In this document: piece by piece, positions 8,655-16,770 of the stretch | How positions within the stretch are numbered: the first letter of the stretch is position 1 | How the letters are laid out: each line of letters opens with the position of its first letter | NCBI RefSeq assembly: GCF_034009455.1 | Contig: NZ_CP125380.1 | Span: 2,211,001-2,275,000, forward strand | Direction: 5' to 3' | DNA from: Pseudomonas sp. P5_109 | GTDB lineage: Bacteria > Pseudomonadota > Gammaproteobacteria > Pseudomonadales > Pseudomonadaceae | Length of the DNA: 64,000 bases | Notes under the pieces: generated by a model | Databases searched by the model: none | What the model saw: only the letters and a program-made list of their open reading frames with translations | Told to the model about the DNA's origin: nothing | Program-made: the position numbers and the translations under genes

Positions 8655-9242
8655 TCAGCGAATCCCGTCACCGCCCAGCTTCTGCTCAAGGTTGTGCCGC
8701 ACCTGCGGCCACTCATCGTCGATGATGCTGAAGCGCACGGAGTTGCGCTTGCGTCCGTCGGGCATGATCCGCTCGTGACGCACGATGCCTTCCTGCTGTG
8801 CGCCGAGGCGCAGGATCGCGTTGCGCGATGTCTGGTTGTTTTCGTCGGTGGTGAATTGCACCCGCACGCAATCGAGCACCTCGAAGGCGTAGCGCAGCAT
8901 CAGGTACTTGGCCTCGGTGTTGACGAAGGTTTTCTGCCAGCGCGTCGCAATCCAGCTACTGCCTATTTCAAGTTTGCGATTGATTCGGTCAATTTTCCAG
9001 AAGCGCGTCGAACCAATGACCTCACCGGTATCCTTGAGCACGATGACGAAGGGCATGACCGTACCGGTTTCGCGGCCATCGAGGGCTTTTTTCAGGTAGG
9101 CGTCGACGGTGTCGGCAGAGGGTACGATGGTGACCTGCAGGTTCCACAGTTCGCCCTCGGCGGCGGCCTGGACCAGCGCGTCGGCGTCGGCGTATTGCAG
9201 CGGGCGCAAGCCGATCCGGCTGCCTTCCAGGGGAGTATCCAT
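8655..9242 (-). CDS. GNAT-family N-acetyltransferase (RimJ/RimL-like)
   Basis: The chosen ATG at 9242 gives 195 residues beginning MDTPLEGSRIGLRPLQYADA, a normal RimJ/RimL-like start; the frame is open further upstream but without a good ribosome site. The core has VIGSTRFWKIDR, the family's EIGSSWIATRWQ region, and the acetyl-CoA-binding TEAKYLMLRYAFE helix. It ends with the NQTSRNAILRLGAQQEGIVRH block typical of this subgroup. Such enzymes acetylate N-terminal amines or small molecules, and the substrate here is unknown. The gene is divergent from the exonuclease gene at 9372. Confidence 0.85.
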   Translation of the reverse strand: MDTPLEGSRIGLRPLQYADADALVQAAAEGELWNLQVTIVPSADTVDAYLKKALDGRETGTVMPFVIVLKDTGEVIGSTRFWKIDRINRKLEIGSSWIATRWQKTFVNTEAKYLMLRYAFEVLDCVRVQFTTDENNQTSRNAILRLGAQQEGIVRHERIMPDGRKRNSVRFSIIDDEWPQVRHNLEQKLGGDGIR

Positions 9243-9371
9243 GAGGTTGATGTTCTCGGTAGGGCGGGCGGATGTGGGGCGTCTATTACGCCGCACCCGG
9301 GACCACCGACGCAACCACCGGCACGTGCAGGTGTCACACGTCAGGCACCTCGTCCCCAGGAGTGTCCGTTC

Positions 9372-10166
9372 ATGAAGAAGCTGCGGATCGCCACATTCAA
9401 CGTCAATGGCCTGCGCGCACGGCTGCCGAATCTGCTGGCCTGGCTTGAGCGGGAAAAACCGCACATCGCCTGCCTGCAGGAGTTGAAGGCGGTGGACAGC
9501 GCATTCCCGGCGGCAGAACTTGATGCGGCCGGCTACGGCGCGATCTGGCAGGGTCAGGCGTCATGGAATGGGGTGGCGATCCTGGCACGGGATGCGCAGC
9601 CGCTGGAAAGTCGGCGCGGGTTACCTGGCGATGACAGCGACAGTCAGAGTCGTTATCTGGAAGCCGCCGTCCACGGGGTTCTGGTGGGTTGCCTGTACTT
9701 GCCCAACGGCAATCCTCAGCCGGGGCCGAAGTTCGAGTACAAGCTGGCGTGGTTCGAGCGGCTGATCCGTCACGCGCAGACGCTTCAAGGCAGCGAACAT
9801 CCGGTGGTGCTGGCGGGCGACTACAACGTGGTGCCTACCGACCTGGACATCTACAACCCGCGCTCGTGGCTCAAGGACGCCTTGCTGCAACCGGAAAGTC
9901 GCGAGTGCTACCAGCGGTTGCTGGACCAGGGCTGGACCGATTCATTGCGGCATTTGTATCCGCAGGATCGGCTCTACACCTTCTGGGATTACTTCCGCCA
10001 ACACTGGCAGAAAAACTCGGGACTGCGCATCGACCATCTGCTGCTCAACCCGGCCCTGAGTCCGTATCTGCAAGACGCCGGGGTGGATGCCTGGGTGCGT
10101 AACGAGCCCCACGCCAGTGACCACGCGCCGACCTGGATTCAATTGGCTTCTCGCAAGCGGCGTTGA
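9372..10166 (+). CDS. xth: exodeoxyribonuclease III family AP endonuclease
   Basis: The protein is 264 residues, the usual size. It shows the ordered motifs of the exonuclease III/AP endonuclease fold: TFNVNGLRAR, the metal-binding ACLQELK, the LAGDYNV block, RIDHLLLN, and the terminal SDHAP with its catalytic Asp-His pair. It should incise DNA at abasic sites and remove blocked 3' ends in base-excision repair in the cytoplasm. The start is the ATG at 9372. Pseudomonads often carry more than one paralogue, so the exact symbol (xthA or an ExoA-like paralogue) is uncertain. Confidence 0.92.
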   Translation: MKKLRIATFNVNGLRARLPNLLAWLEREKPHIACLQELKAVDSAFPAAELDAAGYGAIWQGQASWNGVAILARDAQPLESRRGLPGDDSDSQSRYLEAAVHGVLVGCLYLPNGNPQPGPKFEYKLAWFERLIRHAQTLQGSEHPVVLAGDYNVVPTDLDIYNPRSWLKDALLQPESRECYQRLLDQGWTDSLRHLYPQDRLYTFWDYFRQHWQKNSGLRIDHLLLNPALSPYLQDAGVDAWVRNEPHASDHAPTWIQLASRKRR

Positions 10167-10280
10167 GTATTTTTATGCCGGGTGATTGGCTAAATCAATT
10201 GTCGGCGGCAGTGCCTGATCCCGTATACATAACGGCCACTGGCGGAGCAATCCGCCGCTTGCGTGCAAAAGGATTGAACG

Positions 10281-11111
10281 ATGAGCGAGCCACGTCTGAC
10301 CGACCGTGCTTTGTATCTGCGCCGCCTGGGCTTCGATGCACCCCCGGCACCGACCCTGGAAACCCTGCGCCAACTGCAACTGCGCCATACCGGCGTCTTC
10401 CCGTTTGAAAACCTCACCACGTTATCCGGCGAACCGGTGCTGATCGACTTGCCGTCCATCGAGCGCAAGGTCTTGCACGATGGCCGTGGCGGTTACTGCT
10501 ACGAACTCAACAACCTGTTTCTGGCCTTGCTGCAAGAGCTGGGTTTCGACGCTCGAGCCATCAGCGGCCGGGTAGTAATGGGCCAGCCGGAAGGCGCCTG
10601 GACCGCCCGTACCCATCGCCTGAGCCTGGTGATCATCGACGACGTGCGCTACATCACCGACGTCGGCTTCGGTGGCATGGTGCCGACCGCGCCACTGCTG
10701 CTCGATTCCCGCGCCGAACAACTCACCCCGCACGAACCGTATCGCATCGACCTGCATGTCGACGGCTTTACCCTGCGGGCCAACGTTGCGGGCGAATGGC
10801 GAGCGATGTACATCTTCGACCTGCAACGCCAGGAAGATATCGATTTTGCAGTCGGTAACTGGTACGTCTCGACCCATCCCGAGTCGTCTTTCGTCAAGCA
10901 ACTGATGGTGGCACGCACCGGGGAGGGGTGGCGCCGTACGCTCAACAACGGCAGTTTCGCGATCCACCGCATTGGCCATGACAGCGAGCGGCGGCAGGTG
11001 GCGGATGTGCAATCGCTGATTGAACTGCTGCACCGTGAGTTTGGCATTCAGGTTCCGGAGCATGGGCAGTTGAACTGCGTGCTCGAACGCTTGGTTTCAG
11101 AGCCAAAGTAG
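10281..11111 (+). CDS. nat: arylamine N-acetyltransferase
   Basis: The 276-residue protein has the full catalytic triad region of the NAT family. The nucleophile is Cys73 in RGGYCYELNNLF, His lies in THRLSLV, and Asp in YITDVGFGG. The N-terminus has the FENLTTLSG motif. NAT enzymes transfer acetyl from acetyl-CoA to arylamines and hydrazines in the cytoplasm. The ATG at 10281 follows an AAAGGA ribosome site. The gene stands alone and ends before a strong terminator at 11135. Confidence 0.93.
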   Translation: MSEPRLTDRALYLRRLGFDAPPAPTLETLRQLQLRHTGVFPFENLTTLSGEPVLIDLPSIERKVLHDGRGGYCYELNNLFLALLQELGFDARAISGRVVMGQPEGAWTARTHRLSLVIIDDVRYITDVGFGGMVPTAPLLLDSRAEQLTPHEPYRIDLHVDGFTLRANVAGEWRAMYIFDLQRQEDIDFAVGNWYVSTHPESSFVKQLMVARTGEGWRRTLNNGSFAIHRIGHDSERRQVADVQSLIELLHREFGIQVPEHGQLNCVLERLVSEPK

Positions 11112-11134
11112 GTCTTTCATTGTATGCACTGTAA

Positions 11135-11167
11135 CGGGGCCGAACGTATCGATCGGCCCCGTTTTTG
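11135..11167 (+). terminator. Rho-independent terminator after nat
   Basis: The perfect stem CGGGGCCGA/TCGGCCCCG with a short loop is followed by a T run. It starts 23 bases after the stop codon at 11111. Confidence 0.92.
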
Positions 11168-11587
11168 TTTTCAGTATGGTGCTGAAAAATAGCCACCGTC
11201 TTCACCGACGCTCCAGTCGTTCCGATGATGCAAACAAGCGGAAGACCCCTGTCATTGCTGGTGGTTACGGCATTTAGTCGATCATCTCCGGCGTCCTGTA
11301 CTGCATTCAATTGTCCATGCCAGCCAATAGCGGCGCGTTTTTTGCCTTGTGATTGGCGTTTCTGGCAACGCTGCGCCGGTCGTCAGGAAATCCATGGATT
11401 CGTATGCAAAAAAGCAGGCAATGGAGTGACATGTTTAAAGGTTTTTCAAGACGTGATTGCCCGCTGGCGCTGGGCTGAATGGCCGTTCGGCCATTATGTG
11501 ACTGATAAGTTGTATACAACTCTATAGACATTTGTCCTGACTATTGAATACAGTGTGCGCATAACAAAAACCAGGGAACCCCCTACC
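11168..11587 (+). other. intergenic region upstream of the permease gene
   Basis: No convincing gene is seen in these 420 bases; an in-frame open stretch at 11225-11527 lacks a ribosome site and protein-like composition. The region holds a 7-bp hairpin at 11478-11495 (AATGGCC/GGCCATT) and a perfect 14-bp palindrome at 11508-11521. Its 3' end is the probable promoter and leader of the permease gene. Confidence 0.6.
11508..11521. promoter_or_regulatory. 14-bp perfect palindrome, likely operator for the permease gene
   Basis: AGTTGTATACAACT is self-complementary over its whole length and lies 67 bases before the permease start codon. TTGTATACAA-type palindromes are typical binding sites of GntR-family repressors. 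No regulator gene is adjacent, so the factor is unknown. Confidence 0.55.
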
Positions 11588-13105
11588 ATGAAAACGCCCC
11601 ATGTTTCACACCAACGGCCCGAGGACGAAAACCTAGGGATCGGCGCGAATATGGCTTATGGCCTGCAACATGTTCTGACCATGTATGGCGGTATCGTCGC
11701 GGTGCCATTGATCATCGGCCAGGCGGCCGGTCTCTCGCCGGCGGACATCGGTTTGTTGATTGCTGCTTCATTGTTTGCGGGGGGGCTGGCGACGCTGCTG
11801 CAAACCCTGGGTCTACCGTTTTTTGGTTGTCAATTGCCGCTGGTACAGGGCGTATCCTTCTCCGGCGTCGCGACCATGGTGGCGATTGTCAGCAGTGGCG
11901 GGGAGGGCGGGTTTCAGTCGGTGCTGGGGGCGGTGATAGCGGCGTCTCTGATCGGATTGCTGATAACCCCGGTGTTCTCGCGTATCACCAAGTTCTTCCC
12001 GCCGTTGGTGACCGGCATCGTGATTACCACCATCGGCCTGACGCTGATGCCGGTAGCCGCGCGCTGGGCCATGGGCGGCAACAGCCACGCACCGGATTTC
12101 GGCAGCATGGCGAACATCGGTCTGGCGGCGGTAACGCTGGTGCTGGTGCTGCTGCTGAGCAAGATCGGCAGTGCGACCATCTCTCGCCTGTCGATTCTGC
12201 TGGCTATGGTCGTCGGTACGGTGATCGCGGTGTTCCTTGGCATGGCGGATTTCTCGTCCGTGACCCAGGGCCCGATGTTCGGCTTCCCGACACCGTTCCA
12301 CTTCGGCATGCCGACTTTCCACTTCGCTGCGATCCTGTCGATGTGCATCGTGGTGATGGTGACGCTGGTGGAAACCTCGGCGGACATCCTGGCTGTTGGT
12401 GAGATCATCGGCACCAAGGTTGACTCCAAACGCCTGGGCAACGGCCTGCGCGCCGACATGCTGTCGAGCATGTTCGCGCCGATCTTCGGTTCCTTCACCC
12501 AGAGCGCCTTCGCCCAGAACGTCGGGCTGGTGGCGGTGACTGGCATCAAGAGCCGCTACGTGGTGGCCACTGGCGGTGCGTTCCTGGTGCTCCTCGGCCT
12601 GCTGCCATTCATGGGCCGGGTCATCGCCGCCGTGCCGACCTCGGTACTGGGTGGCGCCGGCATCGTGCTGTTCGGCACTGTCGCGGCCAGCGGCATTCGG
12701 ACCTTGTCCAAGGTCGACTACCGTAACAACGTCAATCTGATCATTGTCGCCACCTCCATCGGCTTCGGCATGATCCCGATCGCTGCGCCAAACTTCTACG
12801 ATCACTTCCCAAGCTGGTTCGCGACCATTTTCCATTCGGGCATCAGCTCGTCGGCGATCATGGCCATCGTGCTGAACCTGACCTTCAACCATCTCACCGC
12901 CGGCAACTCCGATCAGCAATCGGTGTTTGCGGCCGGAACCGAGCGGGTGCTGCGTTATCAGGATCTGGCGGCGTTGCGTGAAGGGGACTACTTCAGCGAA
13001 GGTAAACTGCACGATTGCGACGGCAAGGAGATTCCGGTGGTTGAGGCGGACCACGGGCATGGCGAGCCACGCGCGGTGCATGCGAAAAATAGTGAGCATG
13101 TCTGA
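11588..13105 (+). CDS. NCS2-family xanthine/uracil permease
   Basis: The 505-residue integral membrane protein begins at the ATG at 11588. It has the many alternating hydrophobic segments of the nucleobase:cation symporter-2 family. Visible signatures are the N-terminal NMAYGLQHVLTMYGG, the substrate-binding region GCQLPLVQGVSF, and the family signature FAQNVGLVAVTGIKSRYVV, which most resembles the xanthine/urate branch. It should import an oxidised purine or uracil by proton symport across the inner membrane. Specificity within xanthine, urate and uracil is not decided by what I can see. A strong terminator follows. Confidence 0.9.
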   Translation: MKTPHVSHQRPEDENLGIGANMAYGLQHVLTMYGGIVAVPLIIGQAAGLSPADIGLLIAASLFAGGLATLLQTLGLPFFGCQLPLVQGVSFSGVATMVAIVSSGGEGGFQSVLGAVIAASLIGLLITPVFSRITKFFPPLVTGIVITTIGLTLMPVAARWAMGGNSHAPDFGSMANIGLAAVTLVLVLLLSKIGSATISRLSILLAMVVGTVIAVFLGMADFSSVTQGPMFGFPTPFHFGMPTFHFAAILSMCIVVMVTLVETSADILAVGEIIGTKVDSKRLGNGLRADMLSSMFAPIFGSFTQSAFAQNVGLVAVTGIKSRYVVATGGAFLVLLGLLPFMGRVIAAVPTSVLGGAGIVLFGTVAASGIRTLSKVDYRNNVNLIIVATSIGFGMIPIAAPNFYDHFPSWFATIFHSGISSSAIMAIVLNLTFNHLTAGNSDQQSVFAAGTERVLRYQDLAALREGDYFSEGKLHDCDGKEIPVVEADHGHGEPRAVHAKNSEHV

Positions 13106-13124
13106 CAACAAGGCTTGATGAACG

Positions 13125-13161
13125 AGGCCGATTTACCAACAGGTAGATCGGCCTTTTTTTT
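13125..13161 (+). terminator. Rho-independent terminator after the permease gene
   Basis: AGGCCGAT and ATCGGCCT pair around a loop and are followed by eight T residues. It isolates the permease from the toxin operon downstream. Confidence 0.92.
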
Positions 13162-13458
13162 GTATTCGGGAAATGCATCGGTATCGCTGGTTGTTAACCA
13201 GAATAAGAATGTCACCTGGGTATACCGAGTGTTTCGCAGGCAGACTTGATTTAATGCTCTTTGTATTAATGTGTTGCTTCGGATTGTGTAAAAAAAATTG
13301 CAGCTATTAAGTCTGGTTTCCTACGTGCGGAGTTGAATAATTACATTTCGCTGTTTCTTTTAAGTGGTTAGCATTGTCTGGCAGTTTTCAAGGTCTGCTC
13401 TCAAAAAGTTGATAGCTCCTCTCGAAATTGAATGTAATAACTTGGACGTGGAATAATC
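13162..13458 (+). other. AT-rich region upstream of the xaxAB-type operon
   Basis: This stretch is clearly richer in A and T than its neighbours and has no plausible gene. It must hold the promoter for the toxin operon, but I could not fix a good -35/-10 pair: TTGATA near 13410 and TAATAA near 13436 are spaced too far apart for sigma-70. No copy of the tRNA-Asn 3' end was seen here. Confidence 0.5.
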
Positions 13459-14670
13459 ATGGAAGATATCGAAATTTATAGTCCGGCCAGTCATGAGGGC
13501 GCTCAACCTTCGATTGACGTGAATTCAGGGAAGCGTGAGGAGTCGGTTTATCAACCAAGGCTAGTAGTCACGCCAGAGCAGTTGCTGGAAATAAAGCAGT
13601 ATGTACGGCTTGGGCGAGCGCTACCGACTGAGCGAGAAGAAATAGAGAAAAACCTGGGAGGGGTCATTGATCATCCGAATTTTGGGTGGTTGGAAGTTCA
13701 GGATTTGAATGTAAAAGTAAAAGATCACGCTGCTGGGTGGCCTTCTATAGAAAATGGATTGATTCAGGTCGGTAGTGGATTGAGCGGATTAGCAAAGGAT
13801 CTGGTTAATTTTAGTCAGAATCTGGTCCGCGACATTGAGCAGATGCCCATTGTCGAGCGCCTCAAGCCATATAATGATCTGGAGGTCGAGAGCGCGCCAT
13901 TCATGGCATTTGACCAGAGCGATGTGGCTATTCATGCGCAGCTTGGGTTGGTGTTCGAAGATCTTAAAGGAAGTGTGGTTGTTGCCAGTAAGCCAACATT
14001 GGAATTGAAAGTTGAAATCGAAAATTTCAACAGAGTATTGAATGATAAGCTCATTCCATTGATAAGTGAGAAGGTCGCCAGGCTCGATACCGTTGATTTT
14101 GCGATTGATCTTGACAAGTTTCGTGCGGAACTTGATCGTGTTGAAAAAAATATCGATCAGACAAACAAGGAGTTGGTTAAGCATAGTGCGATGCAAATTG
14201 TGAAGGGGTTCTATGTTCTTGGGCTGCTTTTGAATACGCTTTTCTCCAGTCCTGAAGAGGCAGTCCTGGGTAAGGCGTTCCTTGAGAGCCAGGAAAAGCT
14301 CAACAGTTTCATCATGGAAAAACAGAGGCTGTTGAGCCAAATTGACGGTCAGGAGAAGTTGCCTGGGTTGATTCTTTCTCACAGCAAGTCGCTGGACAAT
14401 CTATCCGCTCACATGGCGGCTGCCGCAAGGGCGTCGAACGCGTTGGTGTTAGTTTGGAATTCCATCGTGGCCGAGATCGACAGGTCGGCCACTGAATTTT
14501 CACTGATAGAGGATGGCGTCAGTCTGATCCGATTTAAGCAGAGTTTCAATCGCGGTATTTCCCCTTGGAGTGAAGTTCAGAATGTGGCTGATGCACTGCT
14601 GAGCTCCCTGAGGAAGGCGATCAAGGGTTTTAATGAGCAGAGTACTCTTCAGGAAGAGGGGGTGGTATGA
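13459..14670 (+). CDS. xaxA: alpha-xenorhabdolysin family binary toxin subunit A (XaxA/YaxA)
   Basis: The 403-residue protein is largely helical with no signal peptide. The segment LLEIKQYVRLGRALPTEREE then NLG, the DIEQMPI stretch and the C-terminal ISPWSEVQNVADALL match Yersinia YaxA as I recall it (LKLYVRKGLSLPT, LINQMPI, ITPWQSVGDSARQL). These two-component alpha pore-forming toxins assemble XaxA and XaxB into large membrane pores that lyse eukaryotic cells. The middle hydrophobic stretch (IVKGFYVLGLLLNTLF, about residues 250-265) sits where family members have a longer, Gly-rich hydrophobic hairpin, so the tip differs. The stop overlaps the next start as ATGA. Base composition is lower in GC than in flanking genes, suggesting horizontal acquisition. 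Confidence 0.88.
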   Translation: MEDIEIYSPASHEGAQPSIDVNSGKREESVYQPRLVVTPEQLLEIKQYVRLGRALPTEREEIEKNLGGVIDHPNFGWLEVQDLNVKVKDHAAGWPSIENGLIQVGSGLSGLAKDLVNFSQNLVRDIEQMPIVERLKPYNDLEVESAPFMAFDQSDVAIHAQLGLVFEDLKGSVVVASKPTLELKVEIENFNRVLNDKLIPLISEKVARLDTVDFAIDLDKFRAELDRVEKNIDQTNKELVKHSAMQIVKGFYVLGLLLNTLFSSPEEAVLGKAFLESQEKLNSFIMEKQRLLSQIDGQEKLPGLILSHSKSLDNLSAHMAAAARASNALVLVWNSIVAEIDRSATEFSLIEDGVSLIRFKQSFNRGISPWSEVQNVADALLSSLRKAIKGFNEQSTLQEEGVV

Positions 14671-15686
14671 ATATGGACGGTGCAGTGATGACTCATGAGC
14701 AGCGCATGCCGGATTATTCGTTGATGAAGGTTAATAAAAAGGCTATCAATAAAATTGTTGCTCAACTGAATCTGGATTTTTCCGATTATTTGAAAGCAAA
14801 GCTTGGACGGCTTGATCATGCGATCAATGATACGCATGCAAATATCTTTGGAGTGGCAGTGGCAGTAATGCCTATGTTGAGGGAGGCTAATTTCAAGAGT
14901 TTCATGATCGAATTTCAGCGGTTGAGCAATGAGCCGGATTTGTCGGGTGATTTGCGAATGAAGACCCTGGAAGGTCTTAAAGCTGATTATATAAAAAGTG
15001 TGAATGCCGATGCGGGGAAAATTCGAGGGTTCGCGCTTGCAGTGAATGCTCATCTCATTAGTCTGGACGATATCGATATCCTGGGGGAGGGGCAAAGTGA
15101 CTCAAGTATTTTGCTTGGATTCGATGAGGATATTGTGAAGGCGCTCAGTGATCTGGACAGGCGGCTTGAAGAGGTTGAGGTGCAATGCAGGATTTTAGAT
15201 GATTTGATCAGTGTGATAGATGATAAAAACCTGATCGATCACCTGTTGCCATGGATTCCGGATGGCAATTTTTTCAAGAGTTTTGAGATATCTGCTCCGC
15301 AGGCTGAGCTAGTGAAAAAAGGATTGGAACTGCTGCGCAAGCTCCTTGAACAGGCTTCTGAATATATAAGGTACACCGAGATGGTGCGGGCCCGAGACGG
15401 TTTGCGGATTAAGCGTGCGCATTATTTTGAACAAAAAAATGAGTACCAGAAACTGCAGGCAGATCACGAGATCAGAGTTGATACCTTGCGGCAGGTAAAA
15501 TCGATAGAAGGCCTGAAAGTCGATTATTTGTATGAAGCCAATACGTTTCTCCGTAACATCAACAACTATGCAAGCCTTTTTGATCTTGCTCCACAGACCA
15601 CGATCGACAATTTGAAGGTGATCACCGACGCCGCTGTCAGCTTGTCCAAAACCCTTGAGCCAATTGCCTCGGCCTGGCGAACCTAA
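14667..15686 (+). CDS. xaxB: alpha-xenorhabdolysin family binary toxin subunit B (XaxB/YaxB)
   Basis: The 339-residue partner overlaps subunit A by 4 bases, so translation is coupled and a fixed ratio is likely. The protein is helical throughout with long heptad-like stretches (LSDLDRRLEEVEVQCRILDDLI; ELLRKLLEQASEYIRY). It has no signal peptide and is close to the usual length of the B subunit (about 350). An amphipathic/hydrophobic segment, LIDHLLPWIPDGNFF, may be the membrane-contacting tip. The call rests on the strong match of subunit A, the size, the helical pattern and the conserved AB order. The route of export is unknown in this family. A terminator and tRNA-Asn follow. Confidence 0.82.
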   Translation: MNMDGAVMTHEQRMPDYSLMKVNKKAINKIVAQLNLDFSDYLKAKLGRLDHAINDTHANIFGVAVAVMPMLREANFKSFMIEFQRLSNEPDLSGDLRMKTLEGLKADYIKSVNADAGKIRGFALAVNAHLISLDDIDILGEGQSDSSILLGFDEDIVKALSDLDRRLEEVEVQCRILDDLISVIDDKNLIDHLLPWIPDGNFFKSFEISAPQAELVKKGLELLRKLLEQASEYIRYTEMVRARDGLRIKRAHYFEQKNEYQKLQADHEIRVDTLRQVKSIEGLKVDYLYEANTFLRNINNYASLFDLAPQTTIDNLKVITDAAVSLSKTLEPIASAWRT

Positions 15687-15756
15687 GAGGCGCCATAGCG
15701 AATGCCGAGCCAGATGGTCGGAGTGCGTGAATAACCGGCGATTCATCGTCCACAAA

Positions 15757-15791
15757 AAAGCCCCTGAGTCTTTCGACTCAGGGGCTTTTTG
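15757..15791. terminator. bidirectional terminator between toxin operon and tRNA-Asn
   Basis: AAAAAGCCCCTGAGTC and GACTCAGGGGCTTTTT form a perfect stem with loop TTTC, flanked by A and T runs on both sides. It can end both the rightward toxin operon and the leftward tRNA gene. Confidence 0.93.
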
Positions 15792-15802
15792 ATGTTGCTG
15801 TC

Positions 15803-15878
<76 letters not shown>

Positions 15879-15887
15879 ATGGCGCCT

Positions 15888-15915
15888 ATGTTACTGATTC
15901 AAAAAGAGAAGTCAA
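15888..15915 (-). promoter_or_regulatory. sigma-70 promoter of tRNA-Asn
   Basis: On the minus strand TTGACT (15915-15910) and TAACAT (15893-15888) are separated by 16 bases, just upstream of the tRNA 5' end. Confidence 0.65.
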
Positions 15916-16062
15916 GCACCGAATGGCAATTTGACGGATTCATGGGGGCGGGCGGTGGTTTAGTGGTCATTGGCGGTTACCAGAATCGCACCAGAGGTCT
16001 ACCATGGCCGCCCGGAAGTGGTGACACGCGCTGCCGGCCACTACGCCGAAAAGGTACGCGCC

Positions 16063-16110
16063 ATGAATCATTTGAAACTCACACCTCGACATTCCGCGGT
16101 GCACCCATGA
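16063..16110 (+). CDS. possible 15-codon leader ORF coupled to the next gene
   Basis: An ATG at 16063, preceded by an AAAAGG ribosome-like site, opens a 15-residue frame (MNHLKLTPRHSAVHP). It stops in an ATGA overlap with the start of the 76-residue gene at 16107. That gene has no ribosome site of its own, so reinitiation after this short frame could drive its translation. Coding is inferred only from this arrangement. Confidence 0.35.
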   Translation: MNHLKLTPRHSAVHP

Positions 16111-16337
16111 GCGTCGCTCAGATCAGCCTGCCCAAAGGTGTCGGCCCCCATGCCGAAAAGTTGTTCGACGCCATCACCCAGGCCAGCACCGTTGAAGAAC
16201 TGAACCGCGCGGGCGGCAAGGCTGAAGGCTTCGTTCTCGGGCTGGAAAGCACCAAGGCGATCAAGAGCCAGATCGCCGAATCGCTCTACGTCGCTTATGA
16301 CGATGCGGCCAGCCAGCGTGCGAATGAGCTGGCTTAA
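16107..16337 (+). CDS. small conserved hypothetical protein, 76 aa
   Basis: The product starts MSVAQISLPKGVGPHAEKLF and is soluble and helical, with an acidic C-terminus (AYDDAASQRANELA). It has no signal peptide, membrane segment or known motif. The frame is open further upstream through the tRNA promoter region, but that extension is not protein-like, so I chose the ATG at 16107, which overlaps a short upstream frame as ATGA. I recall similar small proteins in Pseudomonas without assigned function. Confidence 0.6.
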   Translation: MSVAQISLPKGVGPHAEKLFDAITQASTVEELNRAGGKAEGFVLGLESTKAIKSQIAESLYVAYDDAASQRANELA

Positions 16338-16534
16338 CCGCCGAAGGTAATCGTGCCAAGCATCAGTTTGGCATACAGCATCGTGGCTCCCAGTTGCACC
16401 AGCCACAGGGCCAGGCCGCCGAGGAATACACCGGCGGCCACTTGCATCACCAGGTTGTTGCCGCGTTTGGCCGGGGTGCGCGGGACGAAATGGTCCAGCT
16501 CATCGCGGTCGGCGCGTAGGTCATCGTTTTTCAT
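16334..16534 (-). CDS. small single-pass membrane protein, 66 aa
   Basis: From the ATG at 16534 the product has a charged N-terminal region (KNDDLRADRDELDHFVPR) and then one hydrophobic segment at about residues 28-60 (LVMQVAAGVFLGGLALWLVQ). That suggests an inner-membrane protein with its N-terminus in the cytoplasm. Its end overlaps the end of the convergent 76-residue gene by 4 bases. A longer frame would begin inside a REPIN and is rejected. Function is unknown. Confidence 0.65.
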   Translation of the reverse strand: MKNDDLRADRDELDHFVPRTPAKRGNNLVMQVAAGVFLGGLALWLVQLGATMLYAKLMLGTITFGG

Positions 16535-16572
16535 TTGAGTTCTCATCGGAATTACAGAGTGTACGCATAACC

Positions 16573-16661
16573 TGTGGGAGCGGGCTTGCTCGCGAAAGCG
16601 GTGGCACATTCGGCATCAATGTCACAGACAGATTGTCTTCGCGAGCAAGCCCGCTCCCACA
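16573..16661. repeat. REPIN (GTGGGAGCGGGC type)
   Basis: Inverted arms TGTGGGAGCGGGCTTGCTCG and GCAAGCCCGCTCCCACA flank a core of about 35 bases. It lies upstream of the small membrane protein gene and beyond the terminator of the aminotransferase gene. Confidence 0.9.
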
Positions 16662-16722
16662 TTTTGACTTGTGTGGAGTTTAGAGGGCTGCGTCGTTGCT
16701 TTGAAAATTATCTGAAGCGAAT

Positions 16723-16756
16723 GAAAAACGGGAAGCCACATGGCTTCCCGTTTTTC
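16723..16756 (-). terminator. Rho-independent terminator of the aromatic aminotransferase gene
   Basis: GAAAAACGGGAAGCC and GGCTTCCCGTTTTTC form a near-perfect stem with loop ACAT, 15 bases past the stop of the leftward gene. Confidence 0.93.
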
Positions 16757-16770
16757 ATTTCAAGGCCGGA

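Noticed and set aside
11225..11527. 100-codon frame before the permease gene
   Set aside because: No ribosome site, odd composition, and it contains the hairpin and palindrome of the regulatory region.
11168..11587. Purine riboswitch upstream of the permease gene
   Set aside because: I could not find the conserved three-way junction segments of the purine aptamer.
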